DNA from: Malus domestica
Taxonomy: Eukaryota; Streptophyta; Magnoliopsida; Rosales; Rosaceae
Direction: 5' to 3'
Assembly (NCBI RefSeq): GCF_042453785.1
Contig: NC_091673.1
Coordinates: 1,557,501 to 1,621,500 of the forward strand
Length of the DNA stretch: 64,000 nucleotides
A program made the translations under genes and the position numbers. Below, piece after piece: positions 12,211 through 23,148 of this stretch. Each line of letters begins with the position of its first letter. Position 1 is the stretch's first letter. The notes under the pieces were generated by a model that had not been told where the DNA came from, did not search any database, and was given only the letters and a program-made list of their open reading frames with translations.

Positions 12211-12884
12211 TTATTTTGCATCGGTGCTTGTAAGGTGAGCATCAATATCTTTGGAGAGCTCAACTACAAACTGGAGCAATGTATGTGGATCTTCAATATC
12301 GTCATGGTGCTTCTCATACTCCATAGTCCAGTGCACGTTGCATCCCTCGTCTTTCGGAGTTCCGTGGATGGTGATCTTGAAGCTCTTGTAATGCTCCATA
12401 AGATCTCCTTCAATCACTTTGAAAGTGATCAGATTATTTTCAGCGTCTATGGCTTCAATCAACTCCTTAGCAACTTTGGCTTTTCCATCTGCATGCATGA
12501 AAATCTCACGTAATTAATATGATATCACAAACTTGAGCTTAGTTAATTTGGTTAGAACAATGTAAGTTCAAATCCACTCCTCATAAATTAGATAAATTTA
12601 GTATAAAATGTCGCTTGTGTATTTTAGGGTGGTACATATATATAAAAGAGTACTATAGTCGATATTAAATGAAGCAAGGTAGTTAGGATCTTACCATGGA
12701 AATAATTCCAGTAGACCACAGATCCGACGGTTCCCCAGTCACCTTCATGTAGGTCACAGCCCTGAATGTTTCTATTGCTGGCGTTGGAGATGTGGTGTGG
12801 TTTGTGTGTGAACATTTCATGGAACTTGGCAGCAGAAGCCTTGATTTCAACATCGGTCTCCAGCTTACCACAATCGCTAGACAT
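12211..12884 (-). CDS. MLP-like protein (major latex protein, Bet v 1 fold), gene A
   Basis: Two-exon gene. Exon 1 is 12695-12884 (190 nt) and exon 2 is 12211-12488 (278 nt), with a GT donor (ATG|GTAAGA) and a GCAG acceptor. The join restores the frame as F-H-D-G-K, giving 155 residues; family members are usually about 150. The start MSSDCGK is chosen over an upstream in-frame Met because it matches the family's N-terminus. Diagnostic motifs are VEIKASAAKFHEMF, HEGDWGTVGSVVYW (the MLP EGDW signature) and AIDAENNLITFKVIEGDL. MLPs are small cytosolic proteins of the START-like/Bet v 1 superfamily with a hydrophobic ligand pocket, linked to stress and defence responses; the ligand here is unknown. 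It is nearly identical to the gene at 24024. No coding defect was seen. Confidence 0.9.
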
Positions 12885-12943
12885 TTTCACCAAAAAACGG
12901 GTATTTTCCAAATATTATAGGAGGAAGTGTAGAGTTATTTAGC

Positions 12944-12998
12944 CTATATATAGAGTACTTATTTGAATAAAACTGATTGGAATCTTGCACTTATATAG
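12944..12998 (-). promoter_or_regulatory. candidate TATA boxes of MLP gene A
   Basis: Read on the minus strand, ctatatatag lies at 12944-12953 (about 60 bp before the ATG) and ctatataag at 12990-12998 (about 106 bp before it). Either could be the TATA box; no transcript data are available. In gene B both motifs are altered. Confidence 0.45.
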
Positions 12999-13151
12999 AC
13001 GGAGAAGGTGACCGCATTATAGCAACAAATAAGACACATGCTTAACAATTGAGCTGAAATAATTGCCTCCACTCAGATTATGTTATTAATTTAGAATATA
13101 GTAGGTAATAAAAGGATTGATTGGACATGTCTAATATAACAGATCATATAG

Positions 13152-13291
13152 AACTTTAACGAAAAACTCATGATACTGTTCACTTTAACGAAAAACCACA
13201 TTTTTACGCTAAAAAGTCAATTCTAGTACTATTCACTTTACCTTTTATTTTGTCCTTATCTTTAAAAATCAAAGTTTTCAAGCTCTTTTCA
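13152..13291. mobile_element. MITE-like repeat related to 5526-5667
   Basis: Contains tttaacgaaaa twice, actgttcacttt, and ctagtactattcac, as in the insertion at 5526. It is non-coding and its ends were set by eye. Confidence 0.45.
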
Positions 13292-13304
13292 TTAATATAT
13301 ATAG

Positions 13305-13608
13305 AGTATATACACATCCATTTTCACTTTTCACACACCCTTCTCAATTTTCGGTCTTCAAATCGAATGAATTGAAAATGATCAAATGACTAAACTTAAC
13401 AAAAGGTGTGTGAGAAGTGAAAAATGAGTATGTGGATAGCACATCCCTATATATATATAGGGATGTGCTATTCACACACTCATTTTTACTTCCCACACAT
13501 CATTTGTTAGTTTCTATCCGTTGATTTTCTTTAATTCATCCGATCCGACGACCAAAAATTAGAAGAATGTATGAGAAGTAAAAAGAGGTGTGTGGATATC
13601 ACACCCCA
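13305..13608. mobile_element. two adjacent inverted MITE copies
   Basis: Two ~145-bp elements (about 13305-13450 and 13461-13608) share ends of the form gggatgtgctattcacaca...gtgtgtggatatcacacccc. They are separated by a short ta-rich palindrome, ccctatatatatataggg. A third member lies at 37843-37989. All are non-coding. Confidence 0.6.
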
Positions 13609-13771
13609 TATATATATATATATGTGAAGATAGAGATAAAATAATATAATTTAGCAAATTCAATAATTCAAAGATCGAGACGGACGAGCTAACTCTCCAA
13701 ATTCCGTTGAAATTCCTATAACAAAATATAAATCTTCAATATGGCAATTGTGGCCGCATAATTTGTAAAAA

Positions 13772-14975
13772 GGGTAAAAAATTGTTTACTACCCTCATGT
13801 TTCGTAGTTTTTAACATTTAGTACATCAAGTTTTTTTCGTCTCATAGTCATACCTAAAGTGTAAATTTTGGGACAGTCTCATACATCCGTTAGTCAAACT
13901 GTTAAGTCTCTTGTTAACTGTGACGTGGCGCCCATGTGGACACTGACTGGGCGCCACGTGTCATCCACGTGGAAATTTAAAATAAATTATTTATAAAATA
14001 AATAAATATATATATAAAAAATATATATATATATATATATTAAAAAAATTTAAAAAAAACCTTCATCTTCCCCAGATTCGGAGGAAGAAGAAGAAGGAGA
14101 AGAAGGAGAAGAAGAAAGAGAAGAATGGGAAGGAAGAAGGAGGAAGGAAGAAGGAAGAAGGAGAAGAAGGAGGAAGAAAAAAAAAAGTTGCACTCGGAGT
14201 AAGAAGAAGGAAGAAGAAGGAGGAAGAAGAAAAAAAAAATCTTTCCCAGATTCGGAGGAAGGAGAAGGAAGAAGGAGGAAGAAAAAAAAAAAAATCTTCC
14301 CCGGATTCGGAGGAAGAAGAAGAAGAAGAAGAAGAAGAAGGAAGAAGGAGAAGAAGGAGGAAGGAAGAAGGAGAAGGAGGAAGAAAAAAAAAGTTGCAAT
14401 CCGAGAAAGAAGAAGAAAGAAGGAGGAAGAAGAAAAAAAAAAGAAAAAAGAAAAAAAGAAAAAACTGAATTTGCAACCCAGATTCGGAGGAAGAAGAAGA
14501 AGAAGAAGAAGAGGAGGAAGGAAGAAGGAGGAAGGAGAAGGAAGAAGGAGGAAGAAGAAAAAAAAATCTTCTTAAGAAGAAGAAGAAGGAAGAAGGAGGA
14601 AGAAGAAGAAAGAAGAAAAAAAAATCTTCCCCAGATTCGGAGGAAGAAGAAGAAGAAGAAGGAGAAGGAAGAAAAAGGAAGAAGGAGAAGGAGGAAGGAA
14701 GAAGGAGAAGGAGGAATGAAAAAAAAAAATTGTAGTAAGAAGAAAAAGAAGAAGAAGAAGAAAGAAGAAAAAAAAAACGTGGATGACACGTGGCGCCCAA
14801 TCAGTGTCCACATGGGCGCCACGTCACAGTTAACAGGAGACTTAACAGTTTGACTAACGGATGTATAAGACTGTCCCAAAATTTACACTTTAGGTATGAC
14901 TCTGAGACAAAAAAAACTTGATGTACTAAATGTTGAAAACCACGAAACATGAGGGTAGTAAACAGTTTTTTACCC
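13772..14975. mobile_element. Mutator-type non-autonomous element with long inverted repeats
   Basis: A 1204-bp element with ~200-bp terminal inverted repeats (gggtaaaaaattgtttact... and ...agtaaacagttttttaccc). It is flanked by a perfect 9-bp target duplication, ttgtaaaaa (13763-13771 and 14976-14984). Long TIRs and a 9-bp duplication are the hallmarks of Mutator-like elements. There is no transposase. The TIRs contain repeated gacgtggcgcc/ggcgccacgt words, which include ACGT G-box-like cores. The core is an expanded polypurine tract. Confidence 0.92.
14063..14780. repeat. polypurine (GAA/GGA) minisatellite tract
   Basis: About 700 bp of almost pure A+G on the plus strand. A degenerate unit containing cttccccagattcggagg recurs near 14069, 14249, 14294, 14476 and 14628, which points to tandem amplification of an ~80-200-bp unit plus slippage of aag/gga. 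The long Ser/Phe/Leu frames on the minus strand are composition artefacts. Confidence 0.85.
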
Positions 14976-15112
14976 TTGTAAAAAATCTTCTACAAGCAAC
15001 AAGGAGAACTTTTGCATTTGGAGCAAGATACTGCTCTACTAAAGATTTTAACCTCCAACACATGAGGTGAATATACCGTATTGTTCATAAAGTAAAAACC
15101 TTTGTTCCCTGA

Positions 15113-16099
15113 GGTACCATTTGGTACGCAGACGGGACGGGACGGAACAAATATTTCGTGTCATGTTTGGTACTAGCAAGATGGAACAAAACGGAACGGG
15201 GTTAAATGACTAACTTACCCTTTTTATTTGACTCTCCCTCTCTCTCCCGTTTCTCTGCTTTCTCTTCTTCCATCCGTTTCGTGTTCTTCGCATGCCCAGA
15301 TTGATCCCAGTAAAAATCAATCTCAGTAAAACAAATCCATACTTTCTCTTCATTTCATTTTCTTTCTCTTCAATTCAAACCCATATTTCTCTTTTTTTTT
15401 AATTTCTTTCTCTTCAAACCAGACACAGAAAAATCCCAAATTATTATTTTAGGGAAAAACTAATGAAATCTTGAAAGTTCGTATTCAAACAACCATTTTT
15501 ACTGTAAAACTTACAAAATTAAACTAAAAAAGGTGAAATTGAACAAAATGCCCCGTTCTTAGCCTCCACCGGATGCTCCTCATTGATGTGGCAGCAAAGC
15601 CCAACGACATCAAAATCCTCGGCGCAGAAAGGGCACAAAAACTCGGCCTTTAACTCATCGTCTCTGTCAGTCTCTTCGTGCGAAAACAGATCTGCACGAC
15701 ACCGGAGAAGAAGGTGGAGCGCGGAGGTGATGGCGCCAGAGAAGAAGGTTGAGCGCGGAGGTGACGGCGCCGGAGAAGAAGGTAGAGCACGAAGGGAGTG
15801 AACCGGAAGCCATGGTTTGGGTTCAGATGGATTTACTGGGATTGAATTCAAAGAGAGGGAGGCTACGGGAGAGAGACAGTGGAATTAATGAAAAAGATGA
15901 GGGGTATTGTTGTCCAAAAAATTATAAATTTGTGTTCCACGGGATGGAACAACCCGTTCCAGGGGGGTATGTGGAACCAAAATTTAACCCATTTTCGTTC
16001 CGTGGGACAGGCGTTCCACACAATTTAAGTGCACCAAACGTGGGATGGAACGCGTCCGTCTCACTTTGTTCCGTCTCGTCCCACATACCAAACACACCC
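15113..16099. mobile_element. Harbinger-like non-autonomous DNA transposon
   Basis: A 987-bp element with related inverted ends. The left end is ggtaccatttggtacgcag followed by gggacggaacaaa; the right end, inverted, is gggtgtgtttggtatgtgg followed by gagacggaacaaa. It is flanked by the 3-bp duplication tga (15110-15112 and 16100-16102). The related sequences at 16385 and 31400 read ccctga without the insert. A 3-bp duplication is compatible with PIF/Harbinger, or less likely CACTA. No transposase was seen. Confidence 0.75.
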
Positions 16100-16102
16100 T
16101 GA

Positions 16103-17128
16103 CAGATACTGGTACATGTTCATCTCATATAATTGAGCAAATTAAATAATTTCAGTGGGGAGACAACAATCATGACGGGCGAGCTAAATCTCCAAATCGC
16201 ATTGAAATTCATATAACAAAAGATAAATCTTCAATAAGGCAGCCTCACCACATAATTTGTAGAAAAGCTACTACAAACGAAGAGGAACTTCTGCATTTGG
16301 AGTAAGATAACGCTCTACTAAAGATTTTAACCTCCAATAAATGAAGTGAACTATACCGTATTGTTCACAATTAAAAATCTTTGCTCCCTGATATGGGTAC
16401 GTATATGTACTCATATATGAAATTATTGGGGACTGAAAATTAAATACAAGGTCCTGCCATAGACAGCCTTGTGATATTCAACCCATGTCCAGCGGCCTAT
16501 CTGAATTCAAGGGTGAATGAAACTAGAGTGGGAGAGTAATGGCTCTGTCTCCTATGGCCAAAGTATTAAACACAATTCGGTACATAACAGGCTGTGATGA
16601 TTAATTGTTGTTGATCTAACCACAAGTCACTACTCATTACTGTTGAAGATAGAAACCATATCAGCAGAAGATTGTCTGTTAGAAATGCTGTTAGTAGCTG
16701 TTAGAGTTTGTAAGAGTTTGTTAAGTCAGTTAACTCCAGCTTAAGACACAAGAAAGCCCATGAGAGCTATATAAAGTTGTAGTAGTATCCATGTAATTCG
16801 TTCAGAAGTAATGCACTCAAATAGTATCTCTCTCATCAATTCCTTTCTTTTCTGCTTTCTCATTCATTTAATCTTTCTCTGAGTTCTTCATGTTCATCTG
16901 TTAACAATTATAATACTAATTACATTTCACATAACAACATCTATGGAGAGGTTATGTTCTAATTTAGGTATTAAACCAAGGAAAATGCTAATCCGACTCG
17001 CCAGATAACAGCATGTCAAAGAAGAATAAACCACTTGCAGAGACTATCCATTATCGTGCATGCCTTAGCTAATTAATTATCATATCCTGATGGTGGTTTG
17101 TTCCATAATTTTCAAAGATTTGCTGGAT
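16103..17128. repeat. end of duplicated segment 1, with local tandem repeat
   Basis: No gene. 16120-16400 repeats the host sequence found at 13650-13770 and 14985-15112 (gagcaaattaaata, cttcaat..ggca, taacctccaa), so the region was tandemly duplicated before the large insertions. The rest matches 31400-32133 and includes the LTR listed separately. Confidence 0.6.
16677..16906 (+). mobile_element. solo Copia-type LTR (copy 1)
   Basis: The 230-bp block starts tgttagaaatgctgttag and ends catctgttaaca. It has a tatataaag TATA-like word and a ctctctcatcaattc tail, as expected for a short Copia LTR. The same LTR is at 31687-31906, so the insertion predates the segmental duplication. No clear target duplication was found. 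Confidence 0.6.
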
Positions 17129-17348
17129 AATCCAATTCCATTTAATATTAAAATTGTCATCCAATACTTGTTTCTTTGTTTAGATAAGACAAATTAAAAT
17201 TGACGTGCACTACATACGTTTGCAATAATTTATAGAGTAATATGTTATAGAGATCATATTTTGTAGATTACATGATGTGGTGGTTGATAATTAAATTCCT
17301 TATTTAAATCACTAAGAAAGAAATCCAACAATCAAGTGGTTTATAAAT

Positions 17349-17563
17349 GGACAAGGATTGCCTGCCCTCACACTTCCGGTACCCTCCCTCCTATTTTGTG
17401 TGGTCACGGTTAAGCCACTTCAACATTTTATATTATTTTTTTTATAGAGATAATAAGACAAAAATGAATAGTAATATAAAATGTTGACGTGGTTTAACTG
17501 TGACCACACAAACAGGAGGGCACGGAAGGACACCGGAAGTGGGATGGCAGACAATCCTTGTCC
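17349..17563. mobile_element. Mutator-type MITE
   Basis: A 215-bp hairpin element with ~100-bp inverted arms beginning ggacaaggattgcctgcc. It is flanked by a perfect 9-bp target duplication, tttataaat (17340-17348 and 17564-17572). Non-coding. Related inverted words (gttgacgtg.tttaa, acaaaa) occur near 5270-5400, 19370-19500, 39040-39190 and 59760-59900. Confidence 0.88.
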
Positions 17564-17572
17564 TTTATAAAT

Positions 17573-18189
17573 ATGATTTTAAAAGGTGGTCTCCGTAGCA
17601 TTTTCCTAATGAAAACACATGTGTGTTGTGGATGTAAATTTCTTCCTCCTTGCTCTTTGACAAAATTGCACTTACAAAACAAATAACACCTTAGGTCAAG
17701 GTCAGGAGCCTCACGCGCCCACGATAAATGTGGGGGGCTTTGACCGAAGAACCTCCGATGCCAAAGTTAGAATTTTGAGGGAAAATTGTTTAGAGAATTT
17801 AATAAGAGAATTAGAATTTGGTTTTGGAGAGAAAGAGGATGTTTATATAGGGGTTTGGCCGACTCCTTTGGATAGAGATGGACCGGCCACTTGGATAGCT
17901 TTGTGGGTGAAGTTCATGATTTGTGGTTAATTAGCAAATTAATTGGATAATAAATCAATTAATTAGCTAATTAATATAATAAAAAAAGAATGATTTGACG
18001 GTTACCTTGTGGAGAAGATTTGATGAGGATAGATGAAATAGATTATAAATTTTGGGCACTTTTTGACTTAATTGAGGAATAATTGCCCACTACTCATGCG
18101 TAGAAATCCTGATGTGCTTTGAAGGTAATTTTATCTTTTTACCTAAAAATTCATGTGTCGCCTCTTGATTATTTTGACTCCACTTGTAT
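17573..18189. other. spacer between duplicated segments
   Basis: No gene recognised. The stretch 17690-18060 has a tatataggggtttggccg word and an LTR-leader-like look, but no ends or target duplication could be defined. It separates copy 1 from copy 2. Confidence 0.4.
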
Positions 18190-19945
18190 CACTTTCTTAG
18201 CTAACTCGGCTGCTTTACTTCCCAGATTTTTCTGCTGCCTCTTACAAAATCGCCAGACACTCGAAGCATAGCGCAGAGTAGTCAAACTATTTGCAGATTC
18301 CTCATAGCAAGTGGAATGGATAAAATCCTTGACATTATCCAGATTGGAACCAAAAGGAAGCTGCTAATTACACGTTCTTGTCAACTTGTCCGCACCGCAA
18401 GCAAGATCTTCATCGTCGTCGTCATCACCAACTCATCTATTAATCTCTAGGAGGCATAGTTTATTTGTACATCAATGTATAGGCTTTGCATTTTAAGTGA
18501 CTCATATCTACTTACTAAACTACACGTTAAATTCTTTATTGCACATTCAACTATTGAAATCAGCAATGCATCACCAACATTAATATATTATAAAATTTTA
18601 ACCACACATAAAATTGTTTGCAAGCCATTCGCCACAAAGCCTATTTGGTACAATCTCAATATTAACATGCTCTAAGAGATTAATAATATTATTTTTATGT
18701 AAGTATTTGGAAGGGAAGTTTTCATGCCTTCTTGTCTTTTGCTTGTATGCCTAGGAATTTGTCAGCGGTGAGGTTTCTTACTTCATTCCTCTTCTTTATT
18801 TGTTTGGAAAGGTATTTTTCCTTAAGGGTAGTGTTACATTAAGAGGTATAGCCTGCTAACGTATATGGGTCTTATCTCTATTGAAGATATGATATAAATA
18901 GATGGTAAGAATAATATTTTTTGTATTCTTAAATATATATGAAAGAAGGAGACTGAAATAGTATAAAAAGTGGATCCATATGGAACCTATGAATATATCC
19001 TTTAAAAAAAAAGAGTAAGCTAGTAGCTTTGCCACAGTAGCTCACCCTTTCAGAGATAGGAAGACTCAAAGGCATTTCAGCCTCTCCTTGCCACCATTTG
19101 TGATTCACTAGCGTAAAAAATTGAACTGAAGACGTGCCTTGTGAAAAACGGACCTAAAATTTTCCCAATGACTAGGCCACCCCGTGGTGGTTCTATAAAA
19201 TATATTCATATAAAATTATAAATTGTAACATACGTAGCACAAATGATTTTGAATTAATGCTACACTTATCACTTATTTGTACATTATTTGTATCATCTCT
19301 CTAATAGAGGTATGGCTCCTCAACGGATGTGAGTTCTATTTCTATTAAGAGAATTCTCTCACCCACCTAATCTCTCTCTCATTTCCTCTCCTCCTATTTG
19401 AACGGTTACGATTAAGTTACGTCAACATTTTATATTGATCTTTTTATAAAGACAAAAGGATAAAAAGCAAAATATGAGAGGATGTGAGGAAAGATAAGAG
19501 AAGTAAAAGGGAAGAGACTCCTACTCCAATAAGATTAGCATTTTTGGGAAAATTTTGAGACTCCATCTTTGAAGATAATTTTTTTTTTAATACATAAAAA
19601 AGACTATGATTGCTAATTTTTAATTCAGTAAAAATATTTTGGATGACTCGAGGTGAGAGTCCTCCATTCCATTGTCTGGTAGCCCAGACCCATCTGAGGG
19701 CCATTTAGAATTTCCGATCCAGGCTTGCATCTAGAAAGTGGGTTTTGAATTGTTGGCCTATCTGACTCGAAAAAAATTTGTTAGACCGGCTAGGCCTTAA
19801 ATTGTTGGGCCGGTCCATTTTCTTGTATATCAGGAATGTTTTTCTTTTTAGTACATTGTAATCAAGAAGTTGATTTCATGGTTTGTTAAAAGTTTTGACA
19901 AGTTTATAATAAAAGTATGTCTTGCAGAAACACTTGTGAGTATAA

Positions 19946-20552
19946 GGCCTCGTTTGGTACGCCGTATAGAGCATCGGCTATGACTAATAAGATGGAGCAG
20001 GTGTTTGGTGTCTGTATGTATTAAATAATTATCAGATTAAATAATCTGGCCCTACCAATTTTAAACAGCTCATCCGCTTAGTTGTACTCTCCAAAACTAC
20101 GATATTATTTAGTCGGGTTGCTCAGTCCTCTCTCGCGATCCGCTCTCTCTGTCCCTCAATCCACCACACACACCACCAAATCTCGACACCATGTCCTTAG
20201 TGAACCACAAGGCATCGCTAAAGACCAGCCGATGCCTCGTCGACGATCGTATCACTGATGAAGTGATGCCCTGATAATAGATCTGAAGAGGATGGTGAAA
20301 GAGATGATGAGTAGACTCTTTGTCTCTACATCGGCTTCATTTCATCCTCCAAAAAAAGGTTTTATAAACTTACCTATGTTTTTGCGTTTAGAGTTTTTTC
20401 GATTTGGAAATGTGAGTAAAATTGTGAGAAATTCCAAACCACAGTATCACCAATGTGACTGGCCATAAAAAACAACATAACTCTATTTTTTAGTATATAC
20501 CACATAGTATTATAGTCTAATAATATTTCTATTTACTTGCAAGCGAGTTTGA
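19946..20552. mobile_element. Harbinger-like element, copy 2, left part
   Basis: Matches 5971-6580. The element is interrupted by the retroelement at 20553-23398 and resumes at 23466 to about 23548. The 27-codon frame (MSLVNHKASL, 20191-20274) is conserved. Confidence 0.55.
20486..20552. repeat. 67-bp direct repeat, left of gag-only element
   Basis: Begins ttttttagtatatacc and ends aagcgagtttga. It is essentially identical to 23399-23465. The paralogous locus in copy 1 (about 6515-6583) has one copy, so the second arose with the insertion. Confidence 0.85.
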
Positions 20553-20751
20553 GTCATTTAATCAGAGAAAATAGAGTTAGAGAGGAAGAAAGAAAGAATT
20601 GCACTGATATTTCCTTGATTAATTCAATGGTTACAATGGTATGCTTACTATATAGATGAGTGCTAGGCTAACCACCTTAACCGACTCACTTCCTTACCAA
20701 CAATCCTAACTAATTATTCTAACAATCACATTCCTAACTGCCTTATATACT

Positions 20752-21936
20752 CTAACATCGCCCCGCAAGCTCATGGTGGTTCAAGCATGAGATTGTTACA
20801 ATTGGAGAGTATAGGATCTGGTCACTGCTGCACGCATACCCTGCAAAAAGAAACCTCCTAGCATCTGGAGCTCGTATGTTACCATTATACCGTGTATACC
20901 ATAGTACCCAAATCAGCGTAGACTCGGTGCCCCCACCCTTATCATAAATTCGCATATGGTAGCCTAACTGAATATCAAATATACATCCACCATTGCATAA
21001 CTGAAGTACATAAAATCCCCGAAACTCATGTACAACAATTTGAGTAGGAACACCAATTTTCGTCTTGTTGTCAGCATCAAAATGATATTTCTGCGAACAA
21101 ATGGTATGTGATCTGCTAATGTGTGAACTTTCTGCACCAACAGAACTAGGTAGCTGCTCCTCGGTTGCAAAGGATCTTAAATGACTCAAACCTAACAGTG
21201 CATAGTGACCTTGTTCTTTACCTTTGCCACCAGATTTCTTCTTACCTTGGTTGCTGGACAAATCAAATGATGATACAGAAGGTTGTTCCTTGGTATTAAC
21301 CATCTTCTCATCTTCAACTGCTGTCTTTTCCTCCACATACCTTGTTTGGGACAAACTGTGATAGTTCATTAAATCCAACTGTTGTTCTTGTTCTTGGTCC
21401 AGTTCTTGTTCTTGTTCTTGGTCCAGTTCTTGTTCTTGTTCTTGTTCCTTGAAGCTTCTTTCTGAGAAGTTTCTGTAATAATTAGGTAACACATGATTGC
21501 CAATAGATGGACTCTGAGAATCACTGTCACCAAATGCAACCATGCCTTGGGCTTGGAAAGCAGATTGTGAAGAAGTTTTTACATTTAGACCTTCTCTTGC
21601 ATCCGTCAGGAAATTTGTTGCATTGGAATTTCCAAGTGGCGATAACTTGTGAGCTGATGGAGAATTCAGTTCACCATCCTTGTTATGACCATAAATTGAC
21701 TGATGTCCTGCCATAACAGTTATCTGTTGTGCATCTAGATCCCTCCTACTTGGATCAGCCTCTTCATTCTTCGTACCTTGCACTTGGTGTAGCCGGGAGT
21801 GGTCATGACGAAATCCATGTGAATGTTTTAAAGCATGGCCAAGAAATCCAAGATTTCGTGCAGAGGGAGCCAGGCCATTGCTGTCACTATGATGTATTCC
21901 ACCAAGATCCCCTGTCTGTGAAGCATCAAACGTCAT
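20752..21936 (-). CDS. C-terminal part of retroelement Gag-like polyprotein, after in-frame TAG
   Basis: A 394-codon frame in the same frame as the upstream gag block, separated from it by a single TAG (21937-21939). It is hydrophilic and rich in Ser, His, Asn and Gln, with a QE/LD-rich tandem tract (EQEQELDQ units, near residues 165-190). No zinc knuckle, protease, integrase or reverse-transcriptase motif is visible. The last ~20 codons run into the polypurine and LTR region. It may be the degenerate continuation of gag or be reached only by stop-codon readthrough. The function is unknown. Confidence 0.5.
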   Translation of the reverse strand: MTFDASQTGDLGGIHHSDSNGLAPSARNLGFLGHALKHSHGFRHDHSRLHQVQGTKNEEADPSRRDLDAQQITVMAGHQSIYGHNKDGELNSPSAHKLSPLGNSNATNFLTDAREGLNVKTSSQSAFQAQGMVAFGDSDSQSPSIGNHVLPNYYRNFSERSFKEQEQEQELDQEQEQELDQEQEQQLDLMNYHSLSQTRYVEEKTAVEDEKMVNTKEQPSVSSFDLSSNQGKKKSGGKGKEQGHYALLGLSHLRSFATEEQLPSSVGAESSHISRSHTICSQKYHFDADNKTKIGVPTQIVVHEFRGFYVLQLCNGGCIFDIQLGYHMRIYDKGGGTESTLIWVLWYTRYNGNIRAPDARRFLFAGYACSSDQILYSPIVTISCLNHHELAGRC

Positions 21937-22746
21937 CTATTCCTCCTGCTTCTCTTGTGCAGAAATGAAGGCAAAATCTGGATTCCAATCAGCAGAACAA
22001 TCCACAATGGTTTCCTCAGCAAGCAATTGTACGCGAAAGTCCTTAAGTGAAATGATATTCTCACGCCCTCTGAGTACACATTTAAATGTGTTGTATTTTG
22101 GAGGGAGTCCATTCAGCGCAAAGACCACAAAGTCTTCATCAGGAAATGTAACACCAAGAATAAAAAGTCCATCCATTGCTTCTTTAAGCCGTCGAAGATA
22201 TTGGGAAACAGAATCGGATCCTTTCTTCATGTTGTACATATCAATCTTTAACTTGATGATACTAGTTCTTGTGACTGGTAAGAAAAATTCGTCTTGAAGA
22301 CGAACCCACATCTCTTGAGAACTCTTGCTACCAATCACACAAGAAAGTGCAGATGAAGAAAGGGTTGCAGTAAGTAACAACATCAAAGCATGATCATGCA
22401 TTTTCCACACTTTAAATTCATCTAATTCTGGTCTGGCAGATGATTCAGATGTGATTACAGAATGTGTAGATGTTGCCGCATCCTGAGGAGGACAAGGATT
22501 CGATCCATCAATGAATCCCATAATGCCATGACCTTGTAGCATCATCTTCATCAGAAAATGCCACTGCAAGTAGTTAGTCTCATCTAATTTTACACAAGTA
22601 GAGGAAGAAACGGACGGAATCAACGATACAATTGGGGAGTGCAAAAGTTGCAATTGTGTAGCGGTAACCATAACTTTTGTTGTAGAAATGAACAACCCAG
22701 ATAGAGATTTAGAAGAGAAACCCCAAATTTGTTGCTGACAAATCAA
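21937..22746 (-). CDS. Copia-type Gag (retrotransposon gag/UBN2-like)
   Basis: A 269-residue frame; a likely start is Met26 (22671). The block with LDETNYLQWHFLMKMML, FIDGSNPCPP and WKMHDHALMLLLTATLSSSAL, followed by SQEMWVRLQDEF, KLKIDMYNMKKGSDSVSQYL and NGLPPKYNTFKCVLRGRE, is the usual N-terminal capsid-like region of plant Copia Gag proteins. Gag would form the particle that packages element RNA. The frame ends in one TAG and then stays open for 394 codons. The enzymes needed for transposition would have to come from another element. Confidence 0.75.
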   Translation of the reverse strand: MICQQQIWGFSSKSLSGLFISTTKVMVTATQLQLLHSPIVSLIPSVSSSTCVKLDETNYLQWHFLMKMMLQGHGIMGFIDGSNPCPPQDAATSTHSVITSESSARPELDEFKVWKMHDHALMLLLTATLSSSALSCVIGSKSSQEMWVRLQDEFFLPVTRTSIIKLKIDMYNMKKGSDSVSQYLRRLKEAMDGLFILGVTFPDEDFVVFALNGLPPKYNTFKCVLRGRENIISLKDFRVQLLAEETIVDCSADWNPDFAFISAQEKQEE

Positions 22747-23135
22747 ACTGGTTGATCAGTTTTCTTTGAGAACAAAGAGCAAACACCTTGTGTGCACAAC
22801 TTTGTTGAATGTAGAATGCAGAAATGGGCAATCGGAGATGCCCAGAAAAACAGAGAAGACATACCCAATATTTTCTGGTCAATATCTTCTAGTGATCGGA
22901 GATTGAACGATCTTTAACTGAGCAGTAGTCACCATTGTTGATGTTGTATAGAATTCTTTCATTGAGACAATCTATCGAACAATTGGTATGCAGAAACGAA
23001 GAACAATTTCTTGAAGATTCATGGAGATCGGAAGAAGCCAATTGTTTTGTTTATCACACAACAGATTGCAAACTAGAGGGTAAAGAAGAGAAAGAAATGC
23101 TTTGATTGAGGTGCGGAAGCGCCAGGTCTATTCGA

Positions 23136-23148
23136 GGCAATGATACCA
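23136..23148 (-). other. primer-binding site of the gag-only element
   Basis: Minus-strand TGGTATCATTGCC directly inside the 5' LTR. It resembles the complement of the initiator tRNA-Met 3' end (TGGTATCAGAGC) with a few changes. Confidence 0.7.

Larger units (their letters stand above)
3478..17128. repeat. segmental duplication, copy 1
   Basis: Sequence from about 3478 to 17128 recurs in the same order and orientation at 18190-32133. Anchors are the block at 3485/18295 (attcctcatagcaagtgg), the non-coding tract at 3780-4630, the Harbinger-like element at 5971, the MLP gene at 12211, and the tract at 16250-17128. Gaps in alignment are copy-specific transposon insertions. About 100 bp near 3660-3770 appear inverted in the other copy (18190-18290), marking a rearranged duplication edge. 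Endpoints were judged by eye. Confidence 0.8.

Noticed and set aside
14040..14879. Long minus-strand frames rich in Ser, Phe and Leu
   Set aside because: They follow from the polypurine tract in a Mutator-type element; all three frames are open and show no domain.
15519..16102. Two overlapping frames on opposite strands, 110 and 117 codons
   Set aside because: They lie inside a TIR-bounded transposon, match no family I know, and run into the terminal repeat.
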